From contig NZ_CANMFS010000004.1 in the NCBI RefSeq assembly GCF_947497275.1, forward strand, positions 248,001-312,000: a stretch of 64,000 bases of DNA, given 5' to 3'. Source of the stretch: an uncultured Sulfitobacter sp. Its GTDB lineage: Bacteria; Pseudomonadota; Alphaproteobacteria; Rhodobacterales; Rhodobacteraceae. Shown here in pieces: positions 34,133 through 44,353 of this stretch (within the stretch, counting starts at the first letter, position 1; each line of letters starts with the position of its first letter). The translations under genes were made by a program, and so were the position numbers. The notes beneath the pieces are model-generated. The model saw only the letters and a list, made by a program, of their open reading frames with translations, searched no databases and was not told the DNA's origin.

Positions 34133-34525
34133 TCAGGTCGGGAATTCTTCGAGTTTCTGCAGAATAGGGCAGTCGGGTCGTCCATCCCCCGCACATTCCC
34201 GAACCAGGTGGGAAAGGGTATCGCGTATTGCTTGCAAATCACTGATCTTGCTTTCGATCTGTGCAAGATGTTCTTTCGCGATTGCCCGTACATCGGCGCT
34301 GGCACGGTCCTGATCGTCCCACAGCGCCAAAAGGTTGCGACAGTCCTCGATAGTGAATCCCAAGGCTCGCGCGCGTCCCAAAAACACCAGCTTGTGTACA
34401 TCGGAGTCGCGAAAGCTACGGTAGCCGTTGGTATCCCGCAACGGCGAGATCAACCCGATATCTTCGTAATAGCGGATGGTTTTCGCTGGCAATTCCGCCT
34501 TTCTGGATACTTCACCGATGTTCAT
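34133..34525 (-). CDS. cueR: Copper-responsive MerR-family regulator CueR
   Basis: CueR senses Cu(I) and activates copper export genes by untwisting a promoter with a long spacer. The 130-residue protein has the MerR winged helix (MNIGEVSRKAELPAKTIRYYEDIGLI), the dimerisation helix and the two metal-binding cysteines spaced as in CueR (CAGDGRPDCPIL). It starts 9 bases after copA with AGGAGGG overlapping the copA stop, so it is co-transcribed with the pump it controls. The target promoter is visible upstream of copA. Confidence 0.93.
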   Translation of the reverse strand: MNIGEVSRKAELPAKTIRYYEDIGLISPLRDTNGYRSFRDSDVHKLVFLGRARALGFTIEDCRNLLALWDDQDRASADVRAIAKEHLAQIESKISDLQAIRDTLSHLVRECAGDGRPDCPILQKLEEFPT

Positions 34526-34534
34526 ATAGCCCTC

Positions 34535-37042
34535 CTATTCCGCCGGTGCCGTGATCACGGGACGGCCCGCTGCATTTGCGTCCTTCTGCTCCGCAAGTGG
34601 CGCTGCGACGCGGCGCAATCGCAGCGCATTCGACAGTACGAAAACGCTCGACAACGCCATCGCGCCGGCAGCCAGTGCAGGTGAAAGCAGCAATCCAAAG
34701 ATCGGATAGAAAATACCAGCGGCCACCGGGATCAGCAATCCGTTGTAACCGAACGCCCAGAACAGATTTTGCCGGATATTGCGGATGGTACGGCGGCTTA
34801 CGTGCAGGGCATTGACCACGCCCTTCAGATCCCCGGACATCAAGACGACATCCGCCGCCTCAATCGCAACGTCCGTACCGGTCCCTATCGCGATGCCCAC
34901 ATCCGCCGCCGCCAACGCAGGCGCGTCATTGATGCCATCCCCGACAAAAGCAATCTTGCGTTCGCCGATCCTGAGCTTCTGGATCGCCTCCAGCTTTCCC
35001 TCCGGCAGAACTTCGGCGACGACGGTGCTGATGCCAAGCCGATGGGCGATGGCGTTTGCCGTGGCGTGGTTGTCGCCGGTTATCATCGCCACCTCCAAAC
35101 CCATATCTTGCAGGGCCTCTATCGCCTCGGCCGTGGTGGTTTTGATCGGGTCCGATACGGCGATCACCGCAGCAAGCTCGCCATCGATGGCGGCATAGAG
35201 CGGTGTCTTGCCCGCCTGACCAAGGGTTGATGCGATCTCCTCGACTGCGCCAAGGTCAATGTCTTCGCGTATCATCAGGCGATCCGCGCCAACCAGAACA
35301 TCGTGCCCATCGACCTTGGCGCGAACCCCGTACCCGGTGATGGACACAAAGTCCTCAGTGGACGCCAAAGCCAAATCGCTCTGCGTGGCGCGTCGGACGA
35401 TAGCGGCAGAGATCGGATGCTCGGATTTCGCTTCGACAGACGCGACCAAACGCAATACCTGCGATTCATCGAACCCGTCCAATACCGTAAGATCGGTCAG
35501 CTCCGGCCGCCCCTCGGTCAGTGTTCCGGTCTTGTCGAGCGCCACCACATCGACATCGCTGAGCGATTGCAGCGCATCACCCTGTCGGAACAATACCCCA
35601 AGCTCTGCCGCGCGCCCGGTGCCAACCATGATCGACGTCGGCGTGGCGAGGCCCATGGCGCAAGGGCAGGCGATGATCAGAACAGCGACAGCCGCCACCA
35701 GCGCAAAGCCGAGCGCAAGGTCCGGGCCTAGCATTAACCATGTCAGAAATGTCAGCGCCGCGACGCCCATGACGGCCGGTACGAACCACATGGTGATGCG
35801 GTTCACGAGATCCTGAATCGGCAGTCTGGCCCCCTGCGCGTCCTCGACCATGCGGATGATCTGTGCCAGCATCGTGTCGGCGCCGACTTCGGTCGCGCGG
35901 AATGTCAGCGCGCCGGTACCGTTTACCGTGCCTCCGACAACGCGGCGGTCCGGAACTTTTTCTACTGGCACCGGTTCGCCTGTTATCATGCTTTCATCGA
36001 CATAGGACGCGCCCTGCACGACGATCCCGTCTACCGCGATCTTTTCGCCGGGGCGCACCTGAACTAGGTCGCCTGAAACGATATCCTCGGCGGCAATTTC
36101 CATAATCCGGCCATCTCTTTCAACATGCGCTGATCTGGCACGCAGTCCGAGCAGCTTGGTGATTGCCTGACCGGTGCGCCCCTTTGCGCGCACCTCCAGA
36201 TACCGACCCAACAAGATCAGTGTCACAATCACAGCCGCGGCTTCGAAATAGACAACGCGGGTTCCGGCGGGCAGCAGGAATGGCACGAACAGCGCCACGG
36301 TGGAAAACCCCCAAGCCGCCATCGATCCGAGGGCGACAAGCGAATTCATGTCCGGCGCGCCTTTGAAAAGGGCCGGAAACCCCTTCAGATAAAACTGGCG
36401 ACCGGGGCCAGCCATGACAATTGTCGTCAAAACGAACTGAATGGTCCAACTCAGCTGCACTCCCAGCGAATCCATCACCCACGCGTGAACGGCAGGAATG
36501 GCATGGCCCCCCATTTCCAAAATGAAAACCGGAGCGGTCAGGACCGCCGCAATCAGGGTGTTCCGCCGCAACAGCGTTGCTTGCTGTGCCTTGCGATCCT
36601 CGGTCGCTTCGGCCTTGGACTGGTCCGAGATGGCACGCGCAGGGTATCCGGCGTCGGTTGCAGCCTGTGCAACCTGCGACGCCGACTGTCCGAGCGCCTC
36701 TACAACGGCTTCTTCGCTGGCGAGATTCACATTGACCGAAACGACACCAGCGGTGGTCGCCAGTGCCCGCTCAACCCGTCCGACGCAGGATGCACAGGAC
36801 ATGTTTTCCACTGCGAACCGGTACGTTTGCGTTTCAGCCGGGTACCCTGCAACCCTGAGAGCTTCGACGGCATCATTTACCGCAGATGGATCATCGACCT
36901 CGATCGTTGCGGTTTCCGCAGCCAGATTGACGCGCACCTGTTGCACAACCGGAAGGGCCGACAGAGCTTTTTCCACCCGACCTACACAGGATGCGCAGCT
37001 CATATTTTCCACACCGAACGTGAGGGAAGTTGTTCCAGTCAT
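34535..37042 (-). CDS. copA: Copper-exporting P1B-type ATPase CopA
   Basis: CopA pumps Cu(I) out of the cytoplasm. The 835-residue protein has two N-terminal heavy-metal domains with CASC at residues 16-19 and 83-86, eight membrane helices, the TGEPVPVEK actuator motif, the membrane CPC motif ([14 protein letters not shown]), the phosphorylated Asp in DKTGTLTEG, and the [10 protein letters not shown] hinge. All catalytic motifs are intact. It is the first gene of copA-cueR and is preceded by a MerR-type promoter. Confidence 0.97.
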   Translation of the reverse strand: MTGTTSLTFGVENMSCASCVGRVEKALSALPVVQQVRVNLAAETATIEVDDPSAVNDAVEALRVAGYPAETQTYRFAVENMSCASCVGRVERALATTAGVVSVNVNLASEEAVVEALGQSASQVAQAATDAGYPARAISDQSKAEATEDRKAQQATLLRRNTLIAAVLTAPVFILEMGGHAIPAVHAWVMDSLGVQLSWTIQFVLTTIVMAGPGRQFYLKGFPALFKGAPDMNSLVALGSMAAWGFSTVALFVPFLLPAGTRVVYFEAAAVIVTLILLGRYLEVRAKGRTGQAITKLLGLRARSAHVERDGRIMEIAAEDIVSGDLVQVRPGEKIAVDGIVVQGASYVDESMITGEPVPVEKVPDRRVVGGTVNGTGALTFRATEVGADTMLAQIIRMVEDAQGARLPIQDLVNRITMWFVPAVMGVAALTFLTWLMLGPDLALGFALVAAVAVLIIACPCAMGLATPTSIMVGTGRAAELGVLFRQGDALQSLSDVDVVALDKTGTLTEGRPELTDLTVLDGFDESQVLRLVASVEAKSEHPISAAIVRRATQSDLALASTEDFVSITGYGVRAKVDGHDVLVGADRLMIREDIDLGAVEEIASTLGQAGKTPLYAAIDGELAAVIAVSDPIKTTTAEAIEALQDMGLEVAMITGDNHATANAIAHRLGISTVVAEVLPEGKLEAIQKLRIGERKIAFVGDGINDAPALAAADVGIAIGTGTDVAIEAADVVLMSGDLKGVVNALHVSRRTIRNIRQNLFWAFGYNGLLIPVAAGIFYPIFGLLLSPALAAGAMALSSVFVLSNALRLRRVAAPLAEQKDANAAGRPVITAPAE

Positions 37043-37071
37043 ACCGACGCCTCGTGAATTACCATGCCGCC

Positions 37072-37102
37072 AACATGGGGGTTCCAGTTAATGGAAGGTC
37101 AA
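37072..37102 (-). promoter_or_regulatory. CueR-type promoter of copA with 19-bp spacer
   Basis: On the minus strand, -35 TTGACC and -10 CATGTT are separated by exactly 19 bases, the over-long spacing used by MerR-family activators. The spacer holds a dyad (GACCTTCC-ATTAAC-TGGAACC) that closely resembles the known copA operator of enteric bacteria. It lies 30 bases before the copA ATG. Confidence 0.8.
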
Positions 37103-37283
37103 TAGGCTTGCTGTCATTTTTTCGATACAGCAGATCATGGGTTATCCCCAGGAACTGCAGGCTGAAGTTCGCTAACGCTTTATGTCCCGGAACATGAAGG
37201 GAACGAACGTCTGCCCCCGCGAAAGCTATGAAAATTGCAATTCCGCGCCATATCGTTCATAAGAAAGGAAAAACGAATGGGTA

Positions 37284-37757
37284 ATGGGTAGTTTGAATAT
37301 GAGCAACGGCTTTCAACGTGTCTGGGACAATGTCCTCGCACCGCTTCTGCGGCGCCCGAAAAGACTTCAGGTCGCGGCCCTGTGTCACCGTGGCGATGGC
37401 GACACGCGGGAGTTTCTTCTTGTGACCAGCCGTGACACTGGTCGCTGGATCATCCCCAAAGGCTGGCCCATCCGGGGACTCAAGTCAAATGAAACGGCCC
37501 TGCGCGAGGCATGGGAAGAAGCGGGCGTCAGAAACAGCAGAGCGTCCAAAGATCCCATCGGCACATACTCCTACGAGAAACGGCAACCGGCCGGATGGGC
37601 GATGCCGGTCGAAACGCTTGTGTACTCCGTTGCCGTAGAAGATCTGAGCGAGGAGTTTCCCGAAGCGCACGAGCGCAGCAGAAAATGGGTCAAGGCCGAC
37701 GATGCCGCGCAAATGGTGAACGAAGCTGAACTGAAATCCATCTTTCTCGAGCAGTAA
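37284..37757 (+). CDS. Nudix hydrolase, diphosphoinositol-phosphatase-like
   Basis: This 157-residue protein contains RWIIPKGWPIRG followed by the Nudix helix REAWEEAG, which holds the metal-binding glutamates. The canonical Glu six residues after the first Gly is replaced, as in the DIPP-like branch (PKGWP start). Substrate could be a dinucleoside or inositol polyphosphate but cannot be read from sequence. A second ATG at 37299 is a possible start. It is followed by the phosphate permease gene 86 bases later, hinting at a common link to phosphate metabolism. Confidence 0.8.
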   Translation: MGSLNMSNGFQRVWDNVLAPLLRRPKRLQVAALCHRGDGDTREFLLVTSRDTGRWIIPKGWPIRGLKSNETALREAWEEAGVRNSRASKDPIGTYSYEKRQPAGWAMPVETLVYSVAVEDLSEEFPEAHERSRKWVKADDAAQMVNEAELKSIFLEQ

Positions 37758-37843
37758 ACGGACCCGCTCGATTGCATTGAGTGGTTGATTTCACCCTTGC
37801 GGAACGCGTAGTGCTTTTGCGCAATCGGGGGGAACAAGCCAAT

Positions 37844-39328
37844 ATGACGCAGCAGCAGGGCGATCCGCGCCATCTTGAGACACTCGACCGCGATCTTGCG
37901 CGCTACTCCAACCTTGAACTCGCGACGACCTATGTCTCGCGTCCGATGGTCGGCCCGGGTGTCGCGCTGGTGTTCATTCTCCTTGCCGGGCTGGGCGCGA
38001 TGATCTTCTTCGGTCAGGCATCCAATTCTTTCATCGTCGTCATCGCTGCCTGTCTTGGGGCCTATATGGCCCTGAACATCGGCGCAAACGATGTGGCCAA
38101 CAACATGGGTCCTGCCGTGGGAGCCAATGCTCTTTCGATGGGCGGTGCGATTGCAATCGCCGTTGTATTCGAAAGCGCCGGTGCGCTCATCGCGGGGGGC
38201 GACGTCGTTTCAACGATTGCCAAGGGGATCATCGCACCCGAAAGCATGGGCACCGCCTCTGTCTTTATCTGGGCGATGATGGCCGCCCTGTTGTCGGCGG
38301 CGCTTTGGGTCAACCTTGCGACGTGGGTCGGCGCGCCGGTATCGACGACGCATTCGGTTGTGGGCGGCGTGATGGGCGCGGGCATCGCCGCTGCGGGTTT
38401 CGGCGCTGTAAGCTGGCCCACAATGGGCGGCATCGCGGCGAGCTGGGTCATCTCGCCCATCCTCGGCGGGGTAATCGCCGCGCTGTTCCTGTGGCTGATC
38501 AAATCGCGCATCATCTACCGCGATGACAAGATCGCGGCAGCACGCAAATGGGTGCCCGTTCTCGTCGGAATCATGGCGGGTGCGTTCGCATCCTACCTGT
38601 CGCTGAAAGGTCTCAAGCAACTGATAAAGATCGACATGGGCACCGCTCTGCTGATTGGTGCGGCGGTCGGTGTCCTTGTCTGGGTCGTGATGATCCCCGC
38701 GATCCGCAAACAATCCGAAGGGCTGGAGAACCGCAACAAGTCGCTCAAGGTGCTGTTCGGCATTCCATTGGTCGTCTCGGCGGCACTTCTCAGCTTTGCG
38801 CATGGTGCGAATGATGTCGCGAACGCCGTTGCACCGCTGGCCGCGATCGTTCAAGCGTCGCAATCGAGCAACTTTACCGATGCCGTCAGCATCCCGTTCT
38901 GGGTGATGGTGATCGGCGCGTTCGGGATCTCCTTCGGTCTGTTTCTGTTCGGTCCGAAACTGATCCGCATGGTCGGCGGCCAAATCACCAAGCTGAACCC
39001 GATGCGCGCCTATTGCGTGGCGCTGTCGGCGGCCATCACCGTGATCGTGGCAAGCTGGCTTGGCCTGCCCGTCAGCTCCACCCATATCGCCGTGGGCGGG
39101 GTGTTCGGTGTCGGGTTTTTCCGCGAATGGGACGCGGAGCGGCGGATTCGCAATTCGCGCCTCGCGATGCCGGACAAACGAAAATTTTCGCCCGAAGAGC
39201 GCAAGCGGCGCAAACTCGTGCGCCGGTCGCATTTCATGACGATCATCGCGGCATGGATCATCACCGTTCCGGCCGCAGCGATCCTGTCTGCCGTCATCTT
39301 CTTCCTGATCAATGCGGCGGTCGGTTAA
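37844..39328 (+). CDS. PiT-family inorganic phosphate permease
   Basis: This 494-residue protein has about ten to twelve membrane helices and two copies of the PiT signature (NIGANDVANNMGPAVG in the first half and AHGANDVANAVAPLA in the second), plus GAPVSTTHSVVGG and GLPVSSTHIAVGG. It would import phosphate (or metal-phosphate) with protons or sodium. The ATG at 37844 was chosen for the family-like start; an in-frame GTG at 37781 would add 21 residues. Its stop codon overlaps that of the convergent aminotransferase inside a GTTAAC palindrome. Confidence 0.92.
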   Translation: MTQQQGDPRHLETLDRDLARYSNLELATTYVSRPMVGPGVALVFILLAGLGAMIFFGQASNSFIVVIAACLGAYMALNIGANDVANNMGPAVGANALSMGGAIAIAVVFESAGALIAGGDVVSTIAKGIIAPESMGTASVFIWAMMAALLSAALWVNLATWVGAPVSTTHSVVGGVMGAGIAAAGFGAVSWPTMGGIAASWVISPILGGVIAALFLWLIKSRIIYRDDKIAAARKWVPVLVGIMAGAFASYLSLKGLKQLIKIDMGTALLIGAAVGVLVWVVMIPAIRKQSEGLENRNKSLKVLFGIPLVVSAALLSFAHGANDVANAVAPLAAIVQASQSSNFTDAVSIPFWVMVIGAFGISFGLFLFGPKLIRMVGGQITKLNPMRAYCVALSAAITVIVASWLGLPVSSTHIAVGGVFGVGFFREWDAERRIRNSRLAMPDKRKFSPEERKRRKLVRRSHFMTIIAAWIITVPAAAILSAVIFFLINAAVG

Positions 39329-40248
39329 CCCGCTGCCGTATTCGCGTCGATCATTTCCTTGTAAAGCGCGCGTATGCGTTTCGTTATCGTATGCGCGCCC
39401 TCTCCGATCAGCTTGCCGTCGATTTCGGCGACCGGTGTTTGCGCCCCGAACGTCCCCGTAAGGAACGCCTCGTCGGCACCATATGCCTCGTAGAGGGAAA
39501 AGTTGCGTTCATGCACGGGAATCCCGTTGGTCCGGCACAGATCGATCACCTTTTGCCGTGTGACGCCGTTCATGCAGTAATCCCCGGTCGAGGTCCAAAC
39601 CTCGCCCTTGCGCACGATGAAGAAGTTGCAGGCATTGGTCGTATTAACGAACCCATGCGGGTCCAGCATCAGCGCCTCGTCGGCGCCTGCTTGCTCGGCC
39701 TGCAAGCAGGCGATCACGCAGTTCAGTTTGGAATGGCTATTGTATTTCGCATCCTGGCTCATCGGCAAGCCGCGCACCTGCGGCACCGTGGCCAGCCGGA
39801 TGCCGCGGGTCTGAAGCTCGGTCGCGGGCTTGGAATGTTCCATGATAATCACCATCGTCGGACCAGTCCGGCTGAGCGAGGGATGCTGGAACGGCTTGAC
39901 CTTCACACCGCGCGTCAGCATCAGGCGGCAATGCACATCCGTTGTCATCCCGTTCGCTTCAGCCGTACGGGTCAGCGCGTCCATGATCCCCGCGCGGTCC
40001 ATACCCACATCCAGCGACACCGCTTTGCAAGAGTCGAAAAACCGGTCCATGTGTTCGTCGAAGAAGGCCCACTTCCCGTTATAAAGGCGCATCCCCTCCC
40101 ACATGCCATCGCCCAGCATGAAACCGCTGTCATAGACTGAAACTTTCGCCGCATCGCGGTGCACGATCTCTCCGTTGACGTAGATCTTGATGTCGCGGTT
40201 GCGCACATCTTCGGCGGCGTCGTGTGTGGTGTGGGCGTCTTTGGTCAT
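39325..40248 (-). CDS. PLP class-IV aminotransferase
   Basis: This 307-residue enzyme belongs to fold-type IV PLP enzymes (branched-chain or D-amino-acid aminotransferases, aminodeoxychorismate lyase). Visible family parts are YVNGEIVHRDAAKVSVYDSG, FMLGDGMWEG, the catalytic lysine region (KYNSHSKLNC, Lys168 or Lys174), GFVNTTNACNFF and the phosphate-binding GVTRQKVIDL. It ends a unit with the aap transporter and an enolase-family enzyme, so a role in amino-acid breakdown is likely; D-amino acid versus branched-chain specificity is not decided by sequence. Confidence 0.85.
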   Translation of the reverse strand: MTKDAHTTHDAAEDVRNRDIKIYVNGEIVHRDAAKVSVYDSGFMLGDGMWEGMRLYNGKWAFFDEHMDRFFDSCKAVSLDVGMDRAGIMDALTRTAEANGMTTDVHCRLMLTRGVKVKPFQHPSLSRTGPTMVIIMEHSKPATELQTRGIRLATVPQVRGLPMSQDAKYNSHSKLNCVIACLQAEQAGADEALMLDPHGFVNTTNACNFFIVRKGEVWTSTGDYCMNGVTRQKVIDLCRTNGIPVHERNFSLYEAYGADEAFLTGTFGAQTPVAEIDGKLIGEGAHTITKRIRALYKEMIDANTAAG

Positions 40249-40273
40249 AGGATGTTCCGTTGTTTGGCGCTTT

Positions 40274-41011
40274 TCAGGACTGCACAGCCTGCATGAAGGC
40301 GCGGGTTATCTCGTTTCGCGGTGCGGAGAACATCTGCTCGGGCGTGCCGGTCTCGACGATCTTGCCGTCGGCCATCAGGATCACACGGTCCGCCACCGCC
40401 CGCGCAAAACCCATCTCGTGTGTGACGCAAACGATGGTCATGTCCGCGCGCGCAAGGTCTTTCATCACGTCCAGCACTTCGGCGATCATCTCCGGATCCA
40501 GCGCCGAGGTCGGCTCGTCGAACAGCATGATCTCGGGCTTGAGGCAGAGCGCGCGTGCCAGCGCCACGCGCTGTTGCTGGCCACCCGAAATCTGATCGGG
40601 GTACTTGTCCGCATGCATCTCCACCCGCATCTTCGCAAGCTGGTTCAACGCCTCATCGCGCGCGGACGAACGGTCACGTCCCAAGGCACGCTTTTGCGGC
40701 AGGACGCAGTTTTCAAGAACCGTCAGATGCGGGAAAAGATTGAAGTTCTGGAAGACCATCCCCACCTTCTTGCGCACCCTGTCCAGCACGCGGGTGTCGT
40801 CGCCAACTTCCATGCCAAGCACCCGCAGATCACCGGAGGTATAGCTTTCCAACCCATTGATGCAGCGCACCAGCGTCGATTTTCCGGACCCGGACGGCCC
40901 GCAAATCACCAGCGTCTCGCCGATGGCAACCTCCATCGAGACACCCTTGAGCGCATGAAAATCGCCGAAGTACTTATCGAGTGCGCGGATCGCTATTGCA
41001 GGTTCACCCAT
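40274..41011 (-). CDS. aapP: General L-amino-acid ABC transporter ATPase AapP
   Basis: This 245-residue ATPase belongs to the polar amino-acid uptake family. Motifs in order are Walker A (GPSGSGKST), Q-loop ([12 protein letters not shown]), signature (SGGQQQR), Walker B ([12 protein letters not shown]) and switch His (VTHEMGFAR). The ATG at 41011 overlaps the end of aapM by 8 bases. It is the last of the four transporter genes aapJ-aapQ-aapM-aapP, with the aminotransferase gene 25 bases downstream. Confidence 0.95.
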   Translation of the reverse strand: MGEPAIAIRALDKYFGDFHALKGVSMEVAIGETLVICGPSGSGKSTLVRCINGLESYTSGDLRVLGMEVGDDTRVLDRVRKKVGMVFQNFNLFPHLTVLENCVLPQKRALGRDRSSARDEALNQLAKMRVEMHADKYPDQISGGQQQRVALARALCLKPEIMLFDEPTSALDPEMIAEVLDVMKDLARADMTIVCVTHEMGFARAVADRVILMADGKIVETGTPEQMFSAPRNEITRAFMQAVQS

Positions 41012-42083
41012 GGCCAAGCCTCATCCGTGTTTCCAGCCAAGCACCATAGCGGGACAGGCCAAAAACGAACACGAAATAGATCAGCGCGAGAAAAACGTAG
41101 ACCTCGATATACTGGTTGCCCCACTCGCCGTTGCCGATCGCGGCATTGCCGGACGCCATCACCTCGAAAAAGCCGATGATCGTGACGATGGAGGTTTCCT
41201 TGAACGTGATCACTGCCTGATTGATCGTCGAGGGCAGCGTATTGCGGAACGCCTGCGGCAGCAGAACGTCCGCCACAACGGACCAATAGGGCATGCCTAG
41301 CGCAATCGCGGCTTCCTCCTGGCCTTGCGGCGTCGATTGCAGCCCGGCGCGCAGGATCTCGGCCTGATAGGCGGCAAAAAAGATCGCAAAGGCCACCACG
41401 ACGCGCATTAGTTTATTGCCCTGTATCGCCTCCGGCACCAGCAGCGGCACGACCACGGCAGCGGCGAACAACAACGTGAGCAAGGGCAGTGAGCGCACGA
41501 TGTCGATGATGAGTCCAAAGGACTTCGCGATGACCGGCATGGATGAACGGCGCGCCAGTGCGAACAAGACCGCCAGTGGCATACCGATCACGAATACTGC
41601 CGCAAAGATGAAGATGGTCAGCGACAGACCGCCCCATTGCTCGGATGTCACGACCTCCAACCCGGCGAAACCGCCCCGCATTAGCAGGACGAACGCGGCG
41701 AAGCCACCGATCCAGAGCACCGGCAGGCGACGCAAGGACCAGAACACCGGCAAACAGGAAAGGATTATCGTCACAATGACGACGAGACAGGCGATGGTCG
41801 AGCGCCATTGTTCCTCGTAGGGATAAAGGCCGAACAGTATGAGCCGCCCGCGGCTTTCGATCACCGCCCAGCAAGCGCCCGCGTCATGCGTGCACATTTC
41901 CCGGTTTTCTACCCGCCAGATCGCATCGACGAAGGCCCAGCCGATAACATTATCGAGCACCCAGAAGATGAGCACCGCAAACACCAGCGTAAAGACCGCA
42001 TCGTACCACGTCGCAAAGAAATGGCGGCGCAGCCAGACGAGCGGACCGGTCTGGCGCGCCGGAGGAGGCAATGCGTGCGCCAT
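41004..42083 (-). CDS. aapM: Amino-acid ABC transporter permease AapM
   Basis: This 359-residue permease is the second membrane subunit of the Aap/Bzt importer. It has extra N-terminal helices, as usual for AapM, and the binding-protein-dependent transport signature near the end ([25 protein letters not shown]). It starts 3 bases after aapQ. The family has broad specificity for L-amino acids in rhizobia and for glutamate/glutamine/aspartate in Rhodobacter (Bzt). Confidence 0.93.
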   Translation of the reverse strand: MAHALPPPARQTGPLVWLRRHFFATWYDAVFTLVFAVLIFWVLDNVIGWAFVDAIWRVENREMCTHDAGACWAVIESRGRLILFGLYPYEEQWRSTIACLVVIVTIILSCLPVFWSLRRLPVLWIGGFAAFVLLMRGGFAGLEVVTSEQWGGLSLTIFIFAAVFVIGMPLAVLFALARRSSMPVIAKSFGLIIDIVRSLPLLTLLFAAAVVVPLLVPEAIQGNKLMRVVVAFAIFFAAYQAEILRAGLQSTPQGQEEAAIALGMPYWSVVADVLLPQAFRNTLPSTINQAVITFKETSIVTIIGFFEVMASGNAAIGNGEWGNQYIEVYVFLALIYFVFVFGLSRYGAWLETRMRLGHG

Positions 42084-42086
42084 CGG

Positions 42087-43223
42087 TCAGCTTCTCCCCT
42101 TCAGTTTAATCCGTTCATTGACGGTATTCAGCACGAATCCGATGGAGTAATTGATCACGATGAACCCGCCCATCAGCAGCGCCAACAGTTCCATGGTCTG
42201 ACCGCTTTGGTTGATCGACGTGGACACGACGGCGAAATAATCAGGATAGCCGATGGCGATACCGACGGTCGTCGCCTTCATCAGCCAGATGTATTGGTTC
42301 GACAGCGCAGGCAGCATCGCGCGGAAAGCGAGCGGTACGCGGATGAACCTGTTGATCTGAAAGGTGGACAGACCCAACGCGCGACCTGCCTCCAGCTTTC
42401 CACGATCCACTGACAGCAGTCCGCCGCGCATGATCTCGCCGATGTAGGACGCGCCGAACAGGACAAGACCGACCAGCAAGGCCGTGAATTCCGGTTTGAG
42501 TGTTATACCCCCGACGTACCGCAGACCTTTAAGCTCGGGGACAGACACAAGCGGCGCGTCCGGCGCGCGACCGGTAACGAGAAGCAGCGCAAAAAGGACA
42601 GCGTAAGACACGAGCACCAAAGCCCATCTGCGGCCGGTGCCGGGTTTCGCGCGGGCGCGCCACAGATTGAACGTCCCCGCCGCAAGGGCTGCGGCAAGCA
42701 ACCACAGGTCGGACGCTGATAGCATCGGTGCAGGCAGCATCAGCCCCCTGTTCGAAAGAAAGATCACGTCATTCATTGCATAGGCCGCGCGTGGGGACGG
42801 CAGATGGGTGAGGATGGCGTACCAGAAAAACACTTGCAGGATCACCGGCACATTACGGAAAATCTCGACGTAGGTGGCGCCGACCAGCTTCATCACCGTG
42901 TTTGTCGAAACCCGCATCAACGCTAACAAAAGGCCCAATACAGTCGCAAAGATCAGGGTCATGAACCCAACGAGCATCGTGTTGAGCAGACCGGCCCAGA
43001 GCACGCGCGCGTAGGTCGATCTGCCGGTCACTTCGATCACCGAAAAATTCATTGGCCAGCCGGTTGTCCTCTCAAGAAAGCCAAAGCCTGTGGCAATGCC
43101 CTGATCCGCGATGTTGCGCTGACCAGTCAACACCAGCGATACAAGGATCAGTATCGCCACGATGACAAACCCCGCCTGAATGGCGAAGCGTCGGAATTTA
43201 TGCGATGCGAAAAGCTGCTGCAT
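42087..43223 (-). CDS. aapQ: Amino-acid ABC transporter permease AapQ
   Basis: This 378-residue permease is the first membrane subunit of the Aap importer, with around eight helices. The long periplasmic insertion (ADQGIATGFGFLERTTGWPM) is typical of AapQ/BztB, as is the permease loop [22 protein letters not shown]. It pairs with AapM. A strong hairpin in the 54-base gap separates it from aapJ. Confidence 0.93.
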   Translation of the reverse strand: MQQLFASHKFRRFAIQAGFVIVAILILVSLVLTGQRNIADQGIATGFGFLERTTGWPMNFSVIEVTGRSTYARVLWAGLLNTMLVGFMTLIFATVLGLLLALMRVSTNTVMKLVGATYVEIFRNVPVILQVFFWYAILTHLPSPRAAYAMNDVIFLSNRGLMLPAPMLSASDLWLLAAALAAGTFNLWRARAKPGTGRRWALVLVSYAVLFALLLVTGRAPDAPLVSVPELKGLRYVGGITLKPEFTALLVGLVLFGASYIGEIMRGGLLSVDRGKLEAGRALGLSTFQINRFIRVPLAFRAMLPALSNQYIWLMKATTVGIAIGYPDYFAVVSTSINQSGQTMELLALLMGGFIVINYSIGFVLNTVNERIKLKGRS

Positions 43224-43243
43224 GAAACCTCCGGTTCAAACGT

Positions 43244-43267
43244 CGGGCGGCACAAACGCGCCGCCCG
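43244..43267. other. Intercistronic hairpin between aapJ and aapQ
   Basis: A perfect 8-base stem (CGGGCGGC / GCCGCCCG) with an 8-base loop lies just after the aapJ stop and before the aapQ ribosome-binding site. There is no T-run after it, so it is probably an mRNA stabiliser that lets the binding protein be made in excess, not a full terminator. Confidence 0.65.
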
Positions 43268-43277
43268 GACAGACCTT

Positions 43278-44312
43278 TCAATCCATCACGAGCGGATAGA
43301 GCAGACCGCCGTTGTTCCACAAATTGTTGAGTCCGCGCGGCAGCTTATAGCGCGAGCCATCCCCGACGGTCCGGTCGTAGATCTCGCCGTAGTTGCCCAC
43401 GGTCTTGATCACGTTGTACGCCCAATCATCACTGAGGCCCAAACGCTCACCGACACCGGGCGTCACACCAAGCAGCCGCTCGACAGACGCACTGGGCGGG
43501 TTCGCCTTCATCTCGTCCACGTTGGCTTGTGTAACGCCGGCTTCTTCGGCCATCAGCAGCGCGCTCACCATCCAATTGATCACATCGAGGAAATCATCCT
43601 CGCCCTGGCGCACAACGATGCCTTCGGGCTCAAGCGCCAGAACGTCACCAAGGATTTCATAGTCATCCGGGTTTTCGGCGTTGATCCGCGTGGCGGACAG
43701 GAAGGGCCCGAACCCCGCGATTGCGTCGCAGCGCCCTGCATAGAACGCCGCGCGCAACTCTTCGCCCTTCTCGAACGCCAGAGGTTCGTAGGCAATGCCT
43801 TTCGTCTCCATGTAATCGGTCAGAACCCGCTCGATCGTGGTTCCGGCGTTCACACAGAAAACCCCGCCTTCCAGATCGGCAATGCCGGTCGCGCCAAGCT
43901 CTGTCTTTGACATCACATAGAACGGCCCGATGAAATACGGCCTCGAATATTGCAGTCCCAGCTCGGTATCTCGCGTCATGGTCCAGCCGGTGACCTTGAT
44001 GATCACGTCAATATCGCCGGACTGAATCGCCGGAAACCTCTGCGCCCAGCTAACGGGAATGATCTGGACCTTATCGGGGCTGCCCAGGATCGCTGTGGCT
44101 AGCGCCTTGCAGAATTCGATGTCAAAGCCCTGCCATGCGCCCTGTGCATCCACTTCGGCAAAGCCAAGGTACGATCCATTGTGGCCGGTGCACAGCAGGC
44201 TGTCGCGTTCGATAATGGTATCGAGGACGCCCTGATCCTGGGCCTGTGCCGCCACGGCACCGCTGAGCGCGAGCGTTCCTGCCGCGATAAGGTTGGTTAT
44301 TTGCCGTTTCAT
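43278..44312 (-). CDS. aapJ: Amino-acid-binding periplasmic protein AapJ
   Basis: AapJ is the solute-binding protein of the general L-amino-acid importer. The 344-residue protein has a signal peptide (residues 1-23, ending AQAQ) and the family 3 signatures (RDSLLCTGHNGSYLGFAEVD, WQGFDIEFCKALATAILG, GDIDVIIKVTGWTMTRDTEL). The ATG at 44312 is preceded by AAGGAGAG. Its position as the first transporter gene and the hairpin behind it fit high expression. The true substrate range is not visible from sequence. Confidence 0.95.
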   Translation of the reverse strand: MKRQITNLIAAGTLALSGAVAAQAQDQGVLDTIIERDSLLCTGHNGSYLGFAEVDAQGAWQGFDIEFCKALATAILGSPDKVQIIPVSWAQRFPAIQSGDIDVIIKVTGWTMTRDTELGLQYSRPYFIGPFYVMSKTELGATGIADLEGGVFCVNAGTTIERVLTDYMETKGIAYEPLAFEKGEELRAAFYAGRCDAIAGFGPFLSATRINAENPDDYEILGDVLALEPEGIVVRQGEDDFLDVINWMVSALLMAEEAGVTQANVDEMKANPPSASVERLLGVTPGVGERLGLSDDWAYNVIKTVGNYGEIYDRTVGDGSRYKLPRGLNNLWNNGGLLYPLVMD

Positions 44313-44353
44313 CAGTCTCTCCTTCGTTGGGTTTTGCGTTGGAAGCGGCAGAT

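Noticed and set aside
37235-37263. Sigma-70 promoter (TTGCAA, 17 bases, CATAAG) for the Nudix gene
   Set aside because: Spacing looks good but the start point would fall after the only likely ribosome-binding site, so it cannot be the working promoter for the assigned start.
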